Positions 53,114-60,831 of a stretch of 60,831 bases of DNA are shown here, piece by piece; the stretch's first letter is position 1; the number at the start of each line of letters is the position of its first letter. Position numbers and translations under genes: made by a program. The stretch is from Bacteroidota bacterium. Lineage in GTDB: Bacteria > Bacteroidota > Bacteroidia > Cytophagales > Cyclobacteriaceae. The DNA is taken from contig JAEZGH010000030.1 of the NCBI GenBank assembly GCA_023417065.1, positions 1-60,831 of the forward strand, read 5' to 3'. The notes beneath the pieces were generated by a model. The model saw nothing but the letters and a program-made list of their open reading frames with translations, was not told the origin of the DNA and made no database searches.

Positions 53114-55474
53114 TCAGAAACTGACGGTGTAAAACAACACCGGTAAAAGCGGCAACTGATCGAATGACTTGATTTTTCCGGTATTCTCATCATAATAGTA
53201 TCCGAGCGTTGCCGCGTTATTCGTCATATTCTGAAGGTCAAGTTTAAGCTCCTGACTGATACGGCGATTGTCAATCCGGTATGATATCGCCAGATTCAGA
53301 ATAAATACGTTATCACCTCTTTCGCTGAACGCCCGGTCCTCATAAAACACGGTGCGGTGTCGCGCAATTGATTCCTCCAGATTGATTGGCGTAAATCGAC
53401 GTCCTCCCATGGAAGTCAGCTTCGTGTTAACGCCAAGCACCTTCTTTTTCGATGACCGCGTATTCAGATGAAACTCCTTGCCCGCCAGCACATTCCCGAT
53501 TATCTGACCATTGAATAACGTATTCCGCTCCACGCCGTCGAGAGCCTTGTACTTCGAATCGAACAACGAGCTGGTGATCATAAAGTAGTAGTTATCAGCG
53601 AAGTATCGTTCGAGAGTCAGCTCCACGCCCATATTGCGGCCAGTGCCTCTGTTCACGAGCCTGCGGTCGGTCAGGCCATCCACCTGGTTCAGCAGCGAAT
53701 ACGAACTCGCCGGGTCGTTCTCCACCGGAACATCATACAGTTGCTGATAATAGGCCTCCGCTTTCAGGAACAGGTTCTGCGACAGCTTGTTTTCATAGCC
53801 CACCACGTAGTGGCGGGCTTTCGTGAACCCCAGACCGAGGTTGGGCATTTCAGGGCTTCCATTCTCATCCGGGATAATGGCGTAGTAATTCGTGAGCGTT
53901 TCCATTTTTCCATGGATGCCGAATCCCGCGGTAAGCGCCTGAGCGGGAGCGAATTGCCAACGCATGCTCACCCGTGGTTCTACAGCAACAGCGTTGTTGA
54001 TCGAAAAGCCCTGAATGTGCGCACCCCCAACCACGGAGAGACTCTGCCAGGGTCGAAACTTCCACGATACAAAGCCCTGATATTGGTCGGCTTTCCCTTC
54101 CTGGTTGAGTTCATTCACGTATTGGCCCGTTTCCTCATCGAGGTACAGACTGTAAAAGTCGAAGCTGTTACGCGTATAGATCAAACCGCTTTGAACGGTA
54201 TGACGTGCATTGAACTTATGCGTTAGTGTCGACGCACCTTTCAGGGTTTTCTTCTTCAGCTCAAAGTCGTTAACCATCAGGAGCCTGGCTACCTCGTCGG
54301 GTTCAAAACCCAGATAACCACTTCCGTTTTGGGAAACGGACACAGAATTCTGCAGGAAGGTATTCGAGCCGAGTGGTAAGTATTGCGTTACTCCGACTAC
54401 CCCCATGTGTGACTTGTAGTTGCCTTCTTCCAGGAGACGCTCCTCGTCATCGTCATCGAACTCTTCTTCCTTGATATTACTTTTGCCGCCAACGCCAAAG
54501 ATCGAAAAGGTCCCGAGTGAGCGCGTCGGAAGGTGAAACTTGAAAGACATATCCTGGTATTTTGGAACTCCATCGAAATCTACCAACCCCAGGCCATCGA
54601 GCATAGAGAGTGTGGAATAACGGTAATTGATCAGGTACGATGCATCGCTGTTCTTCGAAAACGGGCCTTCCACGGTAGCGTCGGTACCCAGAATACCCAC
54701 AGAGACGCTGTACTCGCGCTTCTCATTGTTGCCCTTGCGGAGCTTCATGTCAAATACCCCTGACAGCGCGTTTCCAAACTCAGGCGCAAACGCCCCCGTG
54801 TAGAAGTCGGCATTCGTGAGCATGGAACTGTTCAGCGCATTGATCGGCCCACCCGTCATCCCTTCGTCTGAAAAGTGATTCGGGTTGGGTATGTCAATTC
54901 CTTCGAGCCGCCACTGGATTCCTTTGGGTGAGTTTCCCCGGACAATAATGAAGTTGTCACCAGCGGGGTCGGAGTCTACGCCGGCGTATGCGGATACCAT
55001 TCGCGCCGGATCGTTCCACGAACCCGCATAGCGTTTGGTTTCTTCCACCGTAAAAGCGCGGGCGCTCGTCAGCGCCATTTCGTTGGAGATTTCCGACTTG
55101 TCTCCGTTCCCGTTTACCACGATCGCGTCCATCATGATCAGCGATTCTTTCAACGGGATTTCCACGACAGTTTCCTTTCCGGAGGTGACCAGGATGTTGG
55201 GAAGTACGCGGTCTTCGTATCCGACAAAAGACACGACAAGCGTTATCCGCCCGACTGGGACGTTAGGTATACGGAAGGTACCGTCAACATCAGTACTTGC
55301 TCCGAGGAGGTCGGACGTTCCTGCGACGCGAACGTTGGCCCCGGGCAGTGGGGTACGTGAATCTTCATCAATGATTTTTCCGCGAACAGTTTGCCGGATC
55401 TCCTGACCCATTGACAGCTGCACGAGCACACAACTAAAGACAAAAACGGAGGCAATGAATTTTCTCACAAGCAT
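53114..55474 (-). CDS. TonB-dependent outer-membrane receptor with carboxypeptidase-regulatory-like domain
   Basis: 786 residues from the ATG at 55474, which gives the signal peptide MLVRKFIASVFVFSCVLVQLSMGQ; the longer ORF to 55585 has none. The N-terminal CarboxypepD_reg-like domain (TVRGKIIDEDSRTPLPGANVRVAGTSDLLGASTDVDGTFRIPNVP) is followed by a plug (EISNEMALTSARAFTVEETKRYAGSWNDPARM) and a large beta-barrel ending in VLFYTVSF with C-terminal Phe. No SusD partner is next to it, so it is not a classical PUL pair. Substrate (siderophore, peptide or glycan) unknown. Confidence 0.92.
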   Translation of the reverse strand: MLVRKFIASVFVFSCVLVQLSMGQEIRQTVRGKIIDEDSRTPLPGANVRVAGTSDLLGASTDVDGTFRIPNVPVGRITLVVSFVGYEDRVLPNILVTSGKETVVEIPLKESLIMMDAIVVNGNGDKSEISNEMALTSARAFTVEETKRYAGSWNDPARMVSAYAGVDSDPAGDNFIIVRGNSPKGIQWRLEGIDIPNPNHFSDEGMTGGPINALNSSMLTNADFYTGAFAPEFGNALSGVFDMKLRKGNNEKREYSVSVGILGTDATVEGPFSKNSDASYLINYRYSTLSMLDGLGLVDFDGVPKYQDMSFKFHLPTRSLGTFSIFGVGGKSNIKEEEFDDDDEERLLEEGNYKSHMGVVGVTQYLPLGSNTFLQNSVSVSQNGSGYLGFEPDEVARLLMVNDFELKKKTLKGASTLTHKFNARHTVQSGLIYTRNSFDFYSLYLDEETGQYVNELNQEGKADQYQGFVSWKFRPWQSLSVVGGAHIQGFSINNAVAVEPRVSMRWQFAPAQALTAGFGIHGKMETLTNYYAIIPDENGSPEMPNLGLGFTKARHYVVGYENKLSQNLFLKAEAYYQQLYDVPVENDPASSYSLLNQVDGLTDRRLVNRGTGRNMGVELTLERYFADNYYFMITSSLFDSKYKALDGVERNTLFNGQIIGNVLAGKEFHLNTRSSKKKVLGVNTKLTSMGGRRFTPINLEESIARHRTVFYEDRAFSERGDNVFILNLAISYRIDNRRISQELKLDLQNMTNNAATLGYYYDENTGKIKSFDQLPLLPVLFYTVSF

Positions 55475-56015
55475 TTTGTTAAGGATTGGTTTTCCCTTCG
55501 GACAACCCAACTGACGGATACCCTTACTCCGGCGAAAAAAACTCAGGGAGATGGTTTCCGGCCAGCCTGTTTCGCGGAAGGGCACAAAACGATATTTTCA
55601 ACGCCTCAAGTAAAGATTCACAAACAACACGTAACTTGTTATACACCAATATGTAATCGCAACGTATTGAATATGAAAATTGAAGGAATTAAGGGCAGTT
55701 TAAGCCTCCGTTTTGGACCTTTTAGCATAAACGGGTGTCTCAACTGCCCGTTTTGACAGAATGTCAGCATAAAAACACTGATTCCAGGCTGAAATCACCA
55801 CTTTTCAAAATTGTGCAGAAGCCCGGATTTCCTTACATTTCAATCGAGTCATGCCTCAATAGTGTACTTTAACTGATTGTCGGTGAGATATTTAATAGTA
55901 CTAATTTAAGTCACTAATTGAGGTCGCGTTTTTAACCGAAAGAGCAAGCCAGCTTATGCTCTTTTGCCGGATGCACACCGGTTAAATCGCATGTGAGTGT
56001 TGAGATCGCGGACCG
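55475..56015. other. Non-coding region upstream of the TonB receptor
   Basis: 541 bp without a gene. It should hold the receptor promoter. Two small symmetric elements are visible: AAACGGG (55729-55735) with CCCGTTT (55747-55753), and TGACA-GAA-TGTCA (55754-55766), which could be an operator. The rest is AT-rich with no clear signal. Confidence 0.5.
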
Positions 56016-56507
56016 CTAAATCTGCTTCTGATAGCCTACCACATCGAGCACAGTTCCGAACTTTTCGCCCACGTTTTTGAAGTGAGCGCACTTTTCGTAG
56101 CCGGAATTTTCAAACAGGCGGATACTGTTGACGTTGTCGCCGGAGATGATAGCAAGCAGATTTTTGATGCCAACCGCACGTGCCGTTTCCTCGAGATGGG
56201 CCAGAGCAAGTCGGCCGACCCCCTTCCCGCGATAGTCGTGATCGAGGTAAACCGTAACCTCCGCAGTGCGATCATAAGCCTGCCGTTTCTTGTATGCCGT
56301 GAGAAAACAATAACCGATGAGTCGGCTTTCGTCGTGAATCAGGAATGACTTAAATCGCGGATGGTCGATGTATAGAAAGTCCAGCAACTCCTCATCCCTG
56401 ACAGGCTCGGTATGAAAAGTCGCCGTTGAGTTTTCAATGTACCAGGTATAGATCCTGTTGATGGCAGGCAGATCCTTGCGTGTGACGGTAGTGAAAGTGA
56501 TGTTCAT
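56016..56507 (-). CDS. GNAT acetyltransferase, phosphinothricin-acetyltransferase-like
   Basis: 163 residues from the ATG at 56507, which overlaps the stop of the upstream gene as ATGA. The acetyl-CoA-binding motif is LDHDYRGKGVGRLALAHLEETARAVG, with WYIENSTATFHTEPVRDEELLDFL in the N-terminal part and GDNVNSIRLFENSGYEKCAHFKNVGEKFG at the end, close to the Pat/Bar-type N-acetyltransferases that detoxify amino-acid analogues. The natural substrate is unknown. Last of three tandem GNAT genes. Confidence 0.88.
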   Translation of the reverse strand: MNITFTTVTRKDLPAINRIYTWYIENSTATFHTEPVRDEELLDFLYIDHPRFKSFLIHDESRLIGYCFLTAYKKRQAYDRTAEVTVYLDHDYRGKGVGRLALAHLEETARAVGIKNLLAIISGDNVNSIRLFENSGYEKCAHFKNVGEKFGTVLDVVGYQKQI

Positions 56508-57018
56508 AGATTCTGAAGTGCAGACCATTTCTGCCGGGTAAGGCAGGAAACCCGGCATTCGTCTTCGCCAAATATCCGGTTTTCCAGGAATTCGAAACCA
56601 ATCCTTTCGTAAAATCGGTGGCCCCGGGTATTTGAAATCAGGGGATCGATAAGAATTGAGTGAACCTCCGGATGGTCGAAGCAGCGGGTGATGGCCATAT
56701 TCATCATGATCGTGCCGTAACCTTTGCCGAGGTCGGCCGGGGCACCAATCCAGATATCGATCGCCCGAAACCCGGGTCCCGTGTCGCCCCAGTAGTGTGT
56801 CTCCTCAGCCTCAAGGTCTATGATCTGCAGAAATCCAAGGGCCTCCCTTCGCGTTCAGCGATAAGTTGCGCCCGCCATATCAACGAACGCTGGAGCTCCT
56901 CCTCCCAATTCCAGTCGTCGTTTGCGTCGGATGCAATCACGTGCGGAAGTGAGTCCCAATACCGGAGCATGGCCACATCCGATGGAGCAGCGTGACGAAG
57001 ACTTATCATTTTCACCAA
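56504..57018 (-). pseudogene. Frameshifted AAC(6')-like GNAT acetyltransferase
   Basis: Two frames rebuild one protein of about 170 residues. The first part (57018 down to about 56838) reads MISLRHAAPSDVAMLRYWD to EREGRPL; the second frame continues GFLQIIDLEAEETHYWGDTGPGFRAIDIWIG, LGKGYGTIMMN and SNTRGHRFYERIGFEF to the stop at 56504. The shift lies at 56836-56843 and equals loss of one base (or a -1 slip) in CCCTTGG; no slippery heptamer is seen. The layout resembles aminoglycoside 6'-N-acetyltransferases. The downstream GNAT overlaps it by ATGA. Either a recent pseudogene or a sequencing error. Confidence 0.8.
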
Positions 57019-57049
57019 CGTTTCTGAAAAAATACGTAAGCCGGTCAGA

Positions 57050-57529
57050 TCACAGGTCTAGCGACATGTCAAAATTCCGGATCTCCACTCCGCCGATGAT
57101 TCTGACGTTCTCGCGGACGAGTGAGAAGCCATTACGCTCGAAGAAAGGCCGTGCCGTCTTGCTGGCGTGGGTCGTAACGCGTCTTGCTCCTGCGTGTGAA
57201 GCCTCCGCCAGCAGGTTCTCCAGCAACAGGTGAGCAATGCCCTGCCGCTGAAAATCCTTATGAACGAACATGAGATCGACGTAAGATCCTCCTTTCAGGG
57301 ATGCAAATCCCAGGACGTTTCCTGCAGCTTCAACGACCAGGCTGTGCTGGCTGTCGATTACGCCCATCCAGCGTTGTTCGCTTTCAGTACCGGCCGACCA
57401 CGCCCTGAGCTGTTCTGGCGTGTAGTCATGACGACAAACAGCAGCAATCGTTTCCTTAAAAAGCCGTTTCATTTCCGGCAGGTCAGTTAGCTCCGCCTTC
57501 CGGACCTGCAATGATAATCTTGACGTCAT
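57050..57529 (-). CDS. GNAT-family acetyltransferase
   Basis: 159 residues. Acetyl-CoA-binding motif A is VHKDFQRQGIAHLLLENLLAEA; motif B is TTHASKTARPFFERNGFSLVREN, the pattern of the YafP-like N-acetyltransferases. The N-terminus has VRKAELTDLPEMKRLFKETI. First of three GNAT genes reading the same way; the next starts 31 bp downstream. Substrate unknown. Confidence 0.88.
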   Translation of the reverse strand: MTSRLSLQVRKAELTDLPEMKRLFKETIAAVCRHDYTPEQLRAWSAGTESEQRWMGVIDSQHSLVVEAAGNVLGFASLKGGSYVDLMFVHKDFQRQGIAHLLLENLLAEASHAGARRVTTHASKTARPFFERNGFSLVRENVRIIGGVEIRNFDMSLDL

Positions 57530-58091
57530 AGGCTGTGGTTAAGACCCATGGTGCAAGTTAAGAAAGAGGCGGTTACCCGTACTGCCGGGTGGCCGGTTAC
57601 CCGTTTGCCTGTTGCCCCTGTGCCACGTAAGCAGCCCCGAATATTAATGCTGCCCCAATCAGAAAACTAGAAATCAGAAACTTCTTCGAGGTATCCTCGA
57701 CAGGTCTTCGGGAAGACCTCGAGTATATGGCAGTATTACAGCTTACCTTTAGCAAGTATATCCCAATTCCAGGAATCCAGAACTAGCATATATATCCCAA
57801 ATACTTGCCTTAATATTGCCGTAAATAGCTCCAGAGGTCGGGTAAAGGTCGGGTAAAGGTCGAGGACAGATGCCAGTTGCCGGGTGGCCGGTCGCCAGTG
57901 CCGGGCAACAGGGTTGTCATGGTAGCAGGGTTACTGGGTAGCAGGTTAGCAATGCATCAGGTGCCAGGTCAATGTGGTCGGTAATTAGGTCATATTCCTC
58001 CGAGTCCCTTTGTCAGGCCGAAAAAACATCCATTGTGGATGCAACCTGCGCCCGCAACTGGGAACGGCAACCGGCAACAAATTAGGTGCAC
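57530..58091. repeat. Repeat-rich non-coding region
   Basis: 562 bp without a gene. It contains GGTTACCCG and CCGGGTGGCCGG words (57570-57600), a pair of adjacent hairpins CGAGG-TAT-CCTCG (57687-57699) and AGGTCTTC-GG-GAAGACCT (57702-57719), GCAAGTAT / ATACTTGC (57752 and 57801), an 11-bp tandem GGTCGGGTAAA repeated at 57836 and 57847, and GTTGCCGGGTGGCCGG / GGTAGCAGG / GGTTAGCA words at 57873-57950. The vocabulary overlaps that of 45521-45811. Confidence 0.65.
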
Positions 58092-58394
58092 CTACAATCT
58101 AACTCCCTGAATCATGACCGACGACCGGATCGACCGTTCCTTCAGATGGAGAAATTGCTTCCGTTCCTCGTCGAGTTTAAATCGCTCAAAATCGGCCTCG
58201 CTGGGAAACTCCACCAGGTGAACCTCATAGGGACGCTCCCCCTCCGCTTCGATAAAAGCAGCATTGTCCGGCCGGATCCTGAACAGGAGCTTTCCATTGT
58301 ACTTTGCGATCAAAGGAATGGCGACGGACTCAAATTCATCAAAAACCGCCTCCTGCCCGGGCACGATATAAATGAGTTGGGTGATATATATCAT
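58092..58394 (-). CDS. DUF1330 protein
   Basis: 100 residues from the ATG at 58394 (MIYITQLIYIVPGQE). Ferredoxin-like dimeric alpha-beta-barrel type: VFDEFESVAIPLIAKYNGKLLFRI and PYEVHLVEFPSEADFERFKLDEERKQFLHLKE match DUF1330, small cytoplasmic proteins of unknown function. The ATG at 58415 would overlap the DUF6263 gene by 4 bp and is the alternative start. It follows that gene in the same direction. Confidence 0.85.
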   Translation of the reverse strand: MIYITQLIYIVPGQEAVFDEFESVAIPLIAKYNGKLLFRIRPDNAAFIEAEGERPYEVHLVEFPSEADFERFKLDEERKQFLHLKERSIRSSVMIQGVRL

Positions 58395-58411
58395 TTCACA
58401 AGGATCAATGG

Positions 58412-59326
58412 TCAATTGGAAATGGTCATTTGAGTCGTCATTGTCATAGGGATAGACATTCCGCCAGGCACCTGAGGATTGTCCTGGATTTGTGCGTCGC
58501 CGCTAATTTCCTGACTAATTTTCGCCTCCTCAATCCACCCTGTTTTACGATTAGCTTTGATTTCAGTTATCATAATGCCCGAGAGGTTGTACGTCATCGC
58601 CATTCCGTTGGATTGTACGCTGGCCTCCTTATCCGTCTGGATTTTCGACCTACCCTTCATAAAAATGTGGTCCGCAGTCACCTTTTGAAACTCATACTCC
58701 GAGTCAAGCTTCGCCGACATGCCGGTTTTCAGGTCTGTGTTGACAGTCCATTTTTCGCCAGGCCGAACCGGACGTTCGGGATATACTGCTGTAACCATTT
58801 CAATATTCCCTTTGAGCGCATTCTCTCCGTAGGAATTCATTAGCTGTGCCTTGATCTGATCCCGCTGGGCCTGGGGCAGCTGACTGAACTGGTTGATCGC
58901 GCCGTCCCACAACTTGTCAACATCACCCACACGGGTGATCTTTCCTGAAGTTGTCATGGTGAGGGTAAAGGGTTTATTAATCACCTCGCGCAGAATCGCC
59001 GAAAAGATGTCACTGCCGGATTCGTTTTCGGAGCTAAACTCCATCTTGCCCTGAGGCAATTCCATCGACATCGTCAGCGATTCATACCTGACTTCCATAT
59101 CATATCCTGAACTGGAGACGCCCGTGACGAGAAACGTCATGACCCCTGATATTCCCGCGGTGATGGTCATCTTCTGACCTCCGACTTCCTGGACAATTGT
59201 GGCGACGGATTGAGTGACCTGCTTGTAGGTCTTTCCTTTTTCGAGAGTCAGCTTCAGCTCAGTCTGTTGAGCATGAGAAAGCAGGGTCACCAAAATCAGG
59301 GCAACGAGGCAGATTACTTTTTGCAT
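58412..59326 (-). CDS. DUF6263 secreted protein
   Basis: 304 residues with signal peptide MQKVICLVALILVTLLSHAQ. The mature protein is beta-rich: ELKLTLEKGKTYKQVTQSVATIVQEVGGQKMTI, GYDMEVRYESLTMSM, LTMTTSGKITRVGDVDKLWD, and YPERPVRPGEKWTVNTDLKTG near the centre, which is the DUF6263 pattern common in Bacteroidota. Function unknown; Lys- and Thr-rich strands suggest a periplasmic or lipid-binding role but this is not established. Confidence 0.85.
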   Translation of the reverse strand: MQKVICLVALILVTLLSHAQQTELKLTLEKGKTYKQVTQSVATIVQEVGGQKMTITAGISGVMTFLVTGVSSSGYDMEVRYESLTMSMELPQGKMEFSSENESGSDIFSAILREVINKPFTLTMTTSGKITRVGDVDKLWDGAINQFSQLPQAQRDQIKAQLMNSYGENALKGNIEMVTAVYPERPVRPGEKWTVNTDLKTGMSAKLDSEYEFQKVTADHIFMKGRSKIQTDKEASVQSNGMAMTYNLSGIMITEIKANRKTGWIEEAKISQEISGDAQIQDNPQVPGGMSIPMTMTTQMTISN

Positions 59327-59567
59327 TTGTATCGATGTAGGTTGTTACTTTTCCCGCTGGACGCAAGCCGCGACCACGCTGACGCATGGCAGTGTCAAAA
59401 AAGCTATTGCACGCAGAATAGTGTGAGGTGAGACCTGGTTGATCACGCATTGCCTCCAACGTTGGTCACCATCGTATTACAACGGCTTCGCTGCATTGCG
59501 AGCGATGCAGAAAGATACGAAAACGACTTTTGAGGATTATGCAGTGTGAATAAAATTCTTCCGGTTA

Positions 59568-60398
59568 TCAGCGATTCTGAAAGGACCGCGTTGTGCCAAA
59601 CATCCAATGAAGGCCTAGTTGCACCCCGACCAGCACGTTGGCGCGTTCGCCGAAGAGACTTCCGCCTTCGCCAGCTCTGACGCGATCGATAACTTCGCCA
59701 TTGCGCATGTCGGTAAGGCTGTAATTCGCGCGAATTTGTGTTGTCAGATACAGGTGACGGGATAAGTCAATATCAACGCCAAACGCAGCGGCAAGTGAAA
59801 ACTCTGAGTTTCTGAAATTCCTGGCTTCTTTGGTAAGCAAATCGCGGCTGGGCACATCCGAGTCAAGGGTGTAGGTACCAGGTTGTGCACCGGCAGTCGC
59901 TGTCGGAAACTCAGCCTGAATCGATGCAAGGTCCATCCCCTCAGGAATAGCATACGTTCCGGCGCCAGCCTGAATAGATTCACGCGCATCGGTAAGAAAC
60001 GACATCTGCGGGCCCAGGTTGAAGTTTGCGCGTGCTGCAGCGTCGCCTCCACTCATAAAGCGAAGCATCAGCGGCAACTGGATATATTCGAGATCAATCC
60101 GTCTTTCGCCCTTAACGTTTTTAGCCACATCCAACAGTTGATATATCTGCCCTTGTGCTGATTTGATTCCTTCTAATGATATTCCAAACTTACGACTGAG
60201 ATCTACCCCGAAGTTGAAACCGATTGGTGCAAAGTTATACGTCAGTGTTGAGTTGTATCTGGGGTCATCCGTCAGCCCCTTATCCAGTACAAAAGTTGCG
60301 TTTACGGCACTTGTAGCTCCTACGTGCACCTTCACTCCCTGTGCGCTGACAGCGCCAACTACAAATGACAGCAAACCAAAAAATAGTAATCGTTTCAT
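59568..60398 (-). CDS. Outer-membrane beta-barrel protein, PorT-like
   Basis: 276 residues from the ATG at 60398, giving the signal peptide MKRLLFFGLLSFVVGAVSAQ; the ORF extending to 60467 lacks one. The pattern of alternating strands (KFGISLEGIKSAQG, LEYIQLPLMLRFMSGG, LGPQMSFLTDARE, FSLAAAFGVDIDLSRHLYLTTQIRANYSLTD, VGVQLGLHWMFG) matches the PorT / OMP_b-brl_2 family. It is followed by no obvious partner. An inverted repeat ATAGATT-TGG-AATCTAT (60403-60419) lies just before the start codon. Confidence 0.85.
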   Translation of the reverse strand: MKRLLFFGLLSFVVGAVSAQGVKVHVGATSAVNATFVLDKGLTDDPRYNSTLTYNFAPIGFNFGVDLSRKFGISLEGIKSAQGQIYQLLDVAKNVKGERRIDLEYIQLPLMLRFMSGGDAAARANFNLGPQMSFLTDARESIQAGAGTYAIPEGMDLASIQAEFPTATAGAQPGTYTLDSDVPSRDLLTKEARNFRNSEFSLAAAFGVDIDLSRHLYLTTQIRANYSLTDMRNGEVIDRVRAGEGGSLFGERANVLVGVQLGLHWMFGTTRSFQNR

Positions 60399-60480
60399 GG
60401 TAATAGATTTGGAATCTATACCAAATACACGCAAAAGTAACCGGTAAAGCCCCGCAGGAGCAGCCAATTTGGCTCGTATG

Positions 60481-60600
60481 TAATTTCTGATTTCTAATTT
60501 CCTGATTTCTGATTAACCCACCACGCACGCATTTTAATGTTGGCGTCGTGGCTTCACGCGGAGATTTTCGAGCTCCGTAACTTAGAAATCGGAAATCAGA
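60481..60600. repeat. TTTCTGATT-type word repeats
   Basis: AATTTCTGATTTCTAATTTCC and GATTTCTGATTAACC words (60483-60515) and the inverted AGAAATCGGAAATCAGA near 60586-60600 flank the spacer between the barrel gene and the next gene. The same words occur at 27176-27200 and 57668-57680. Confidence 0.5.
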
Positions 60601-60831
60601 TAAGCCCCTTCTCCTCCATCCTATCGCGCAACCTTTGGTGGTCGCGCCAGAACTGATCTTCGATTTTTTTCACCAACCTGACGAACTCAGGATTGTTTTT
60701 CAGAGATTCCAGGAGTGGATCCTCGGGCATCAGCAATGTGAGCGAAGAGAAATTGTGTTCATTCGCAAACAGGCCGAGGTGTTCAAGTGCTTTTTCGGTA
60801 TCGTTGAGATACACATAATACATCGCCAGAT
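60596..60831 (-). CDS. C-terminal end of a protein cut by the window edge, TPR-like
   Basis: At least 77 residues, open at the right edge. It reads LAMYYVYLNDTEKALEHLGLFANEHN, a TPR-like helix pair, then LLMPEDPLLESLKNNPEFVRLVKKIEDQFWRDHQRLRDRMEEKGLI. The DPLLESL...NPEFVRLV ending is common in Bacteroidota TPR-containing regulators and enzymes. The ATG at 60823 is probably internal. The full protein lies outside the window. Confidence 0.6.
   Translation of the reverse strand, partial: LAMYYVYLNDTEKALEHLGLFANEHNFSSLTLLMPEDPLLESLKNNPEFVRLVKKIEDQFWRDHQRLRDRMEEKGLI

Noticed and set aside
53114..55474. SusC/SusD-type polysaccharide utilisation locus
   Set aside because: No SusD-like gene is adjacent and the receptor lies apart from glycan genes.

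Overview
The window reads as chromosomal DNA of a free-living Bacteroidota bacterium, probably of the Cytophagales type. The evidence is a TonB-dependent receptor with an N-terminal carboxypeptidase-regulatory-like domain, a PorT-type outer-membrane barrel, many lipoproteins, DUF6263, TMEM220 and DUF1080 families, an NrtR-type sugar regulator, a promoter matching the Bacteroidetes TTG / TAnnTTTG pattern, and almost no Shine-Dalgarno sequences. Genes are dense and mostly on the minus strand. No tRNA, rRNA, transposase, integrase or CRISPR array was seen. The first ~300 bases look foreign: an exact T-box consensus, then a strong Shine-Dalgarno and a small signal-peptide ORF. The last gene runs off the right edge.

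Layout. (1) 331-11868, minus: an alpha-glucan operon with a GH13 amylase lipoprotein, GlgE maltosyltransferase, a TreS-maltokinase fusion, GlgB branching enzyme and a GH57 protein. This is the GlgE route (maltose, maltose 1-phosphate, alpha-glucan). The TreS half lacks its catalytic nucleophile (Ser instead of Asp), so maltose may come from starch and not from trehalose. (2) 12030-14869: penicillin-acylase-type hydrolase with a TMEM220 membrane protein. (3) 14969-22669: a six-gene periplasmic sugar-oxidation operon (Gfo/Idh/MocA oxidoreductase, two sugar isomerase-like barrels, cytochrome c, DUF1080 protein, and an 1105-residue ThuA / sugar dehydrogenase / PKD / cytochrome c fusion) closed by a hairpin terminator. 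(4) 23497-30763: xylose genes xylB-xylA, a divergent NrtR-like regulator with a clear operator over its own promoter, an MFS transporter, an SGNH hydrolase and an orphan xylose-binding-like protein. (5) 30760-39726, minus: seven closely spaced genes, glpF-glpK-glpD-ROK kinase-PfkB kinase-beta-phosphoglucomutase-GH65 phosphorylase, linking glycerol use to a disaccharide or glucosylglycerol phosphorylase. (6) 40354-53100: mixed genes including an S41 protease, an MFS transporter, two lone receiver domains, a HipA-like kinase/DUF3037 pair, a class A beta-lactamase coupled to a YedK-type SRAP protein, an internally duplicated membrane protein, an isopropylmalate-synthase-like enzyme, stress proteins and a divergent SpeD-like protein. 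(7) 53114-60831: TonB receptor, three tandem GNAT acetyltransferases (one frameshifted), DUF1330, DUF6263, an outer-membrane barrel and a partial gene.

Several spacers carry short quasi-repetitive words (TTCAAGATTCAA-type, GATTTCTGATT-type, and GTTGCCGG / GGTAGCAGG-type) and 11-bp tandem repeats that no gene explains. The best leads for new biology are the nucleophile-less TreS-maltokinase fusion, the SpeD-like protein with altered active-site residues, the glp/GH65 operon, the HipA-like/DUF3037 pair and a 91-bp nested inverted-repeat element at 51234-51324. All family assignments were made by reading motifs by eye; no database search was run.
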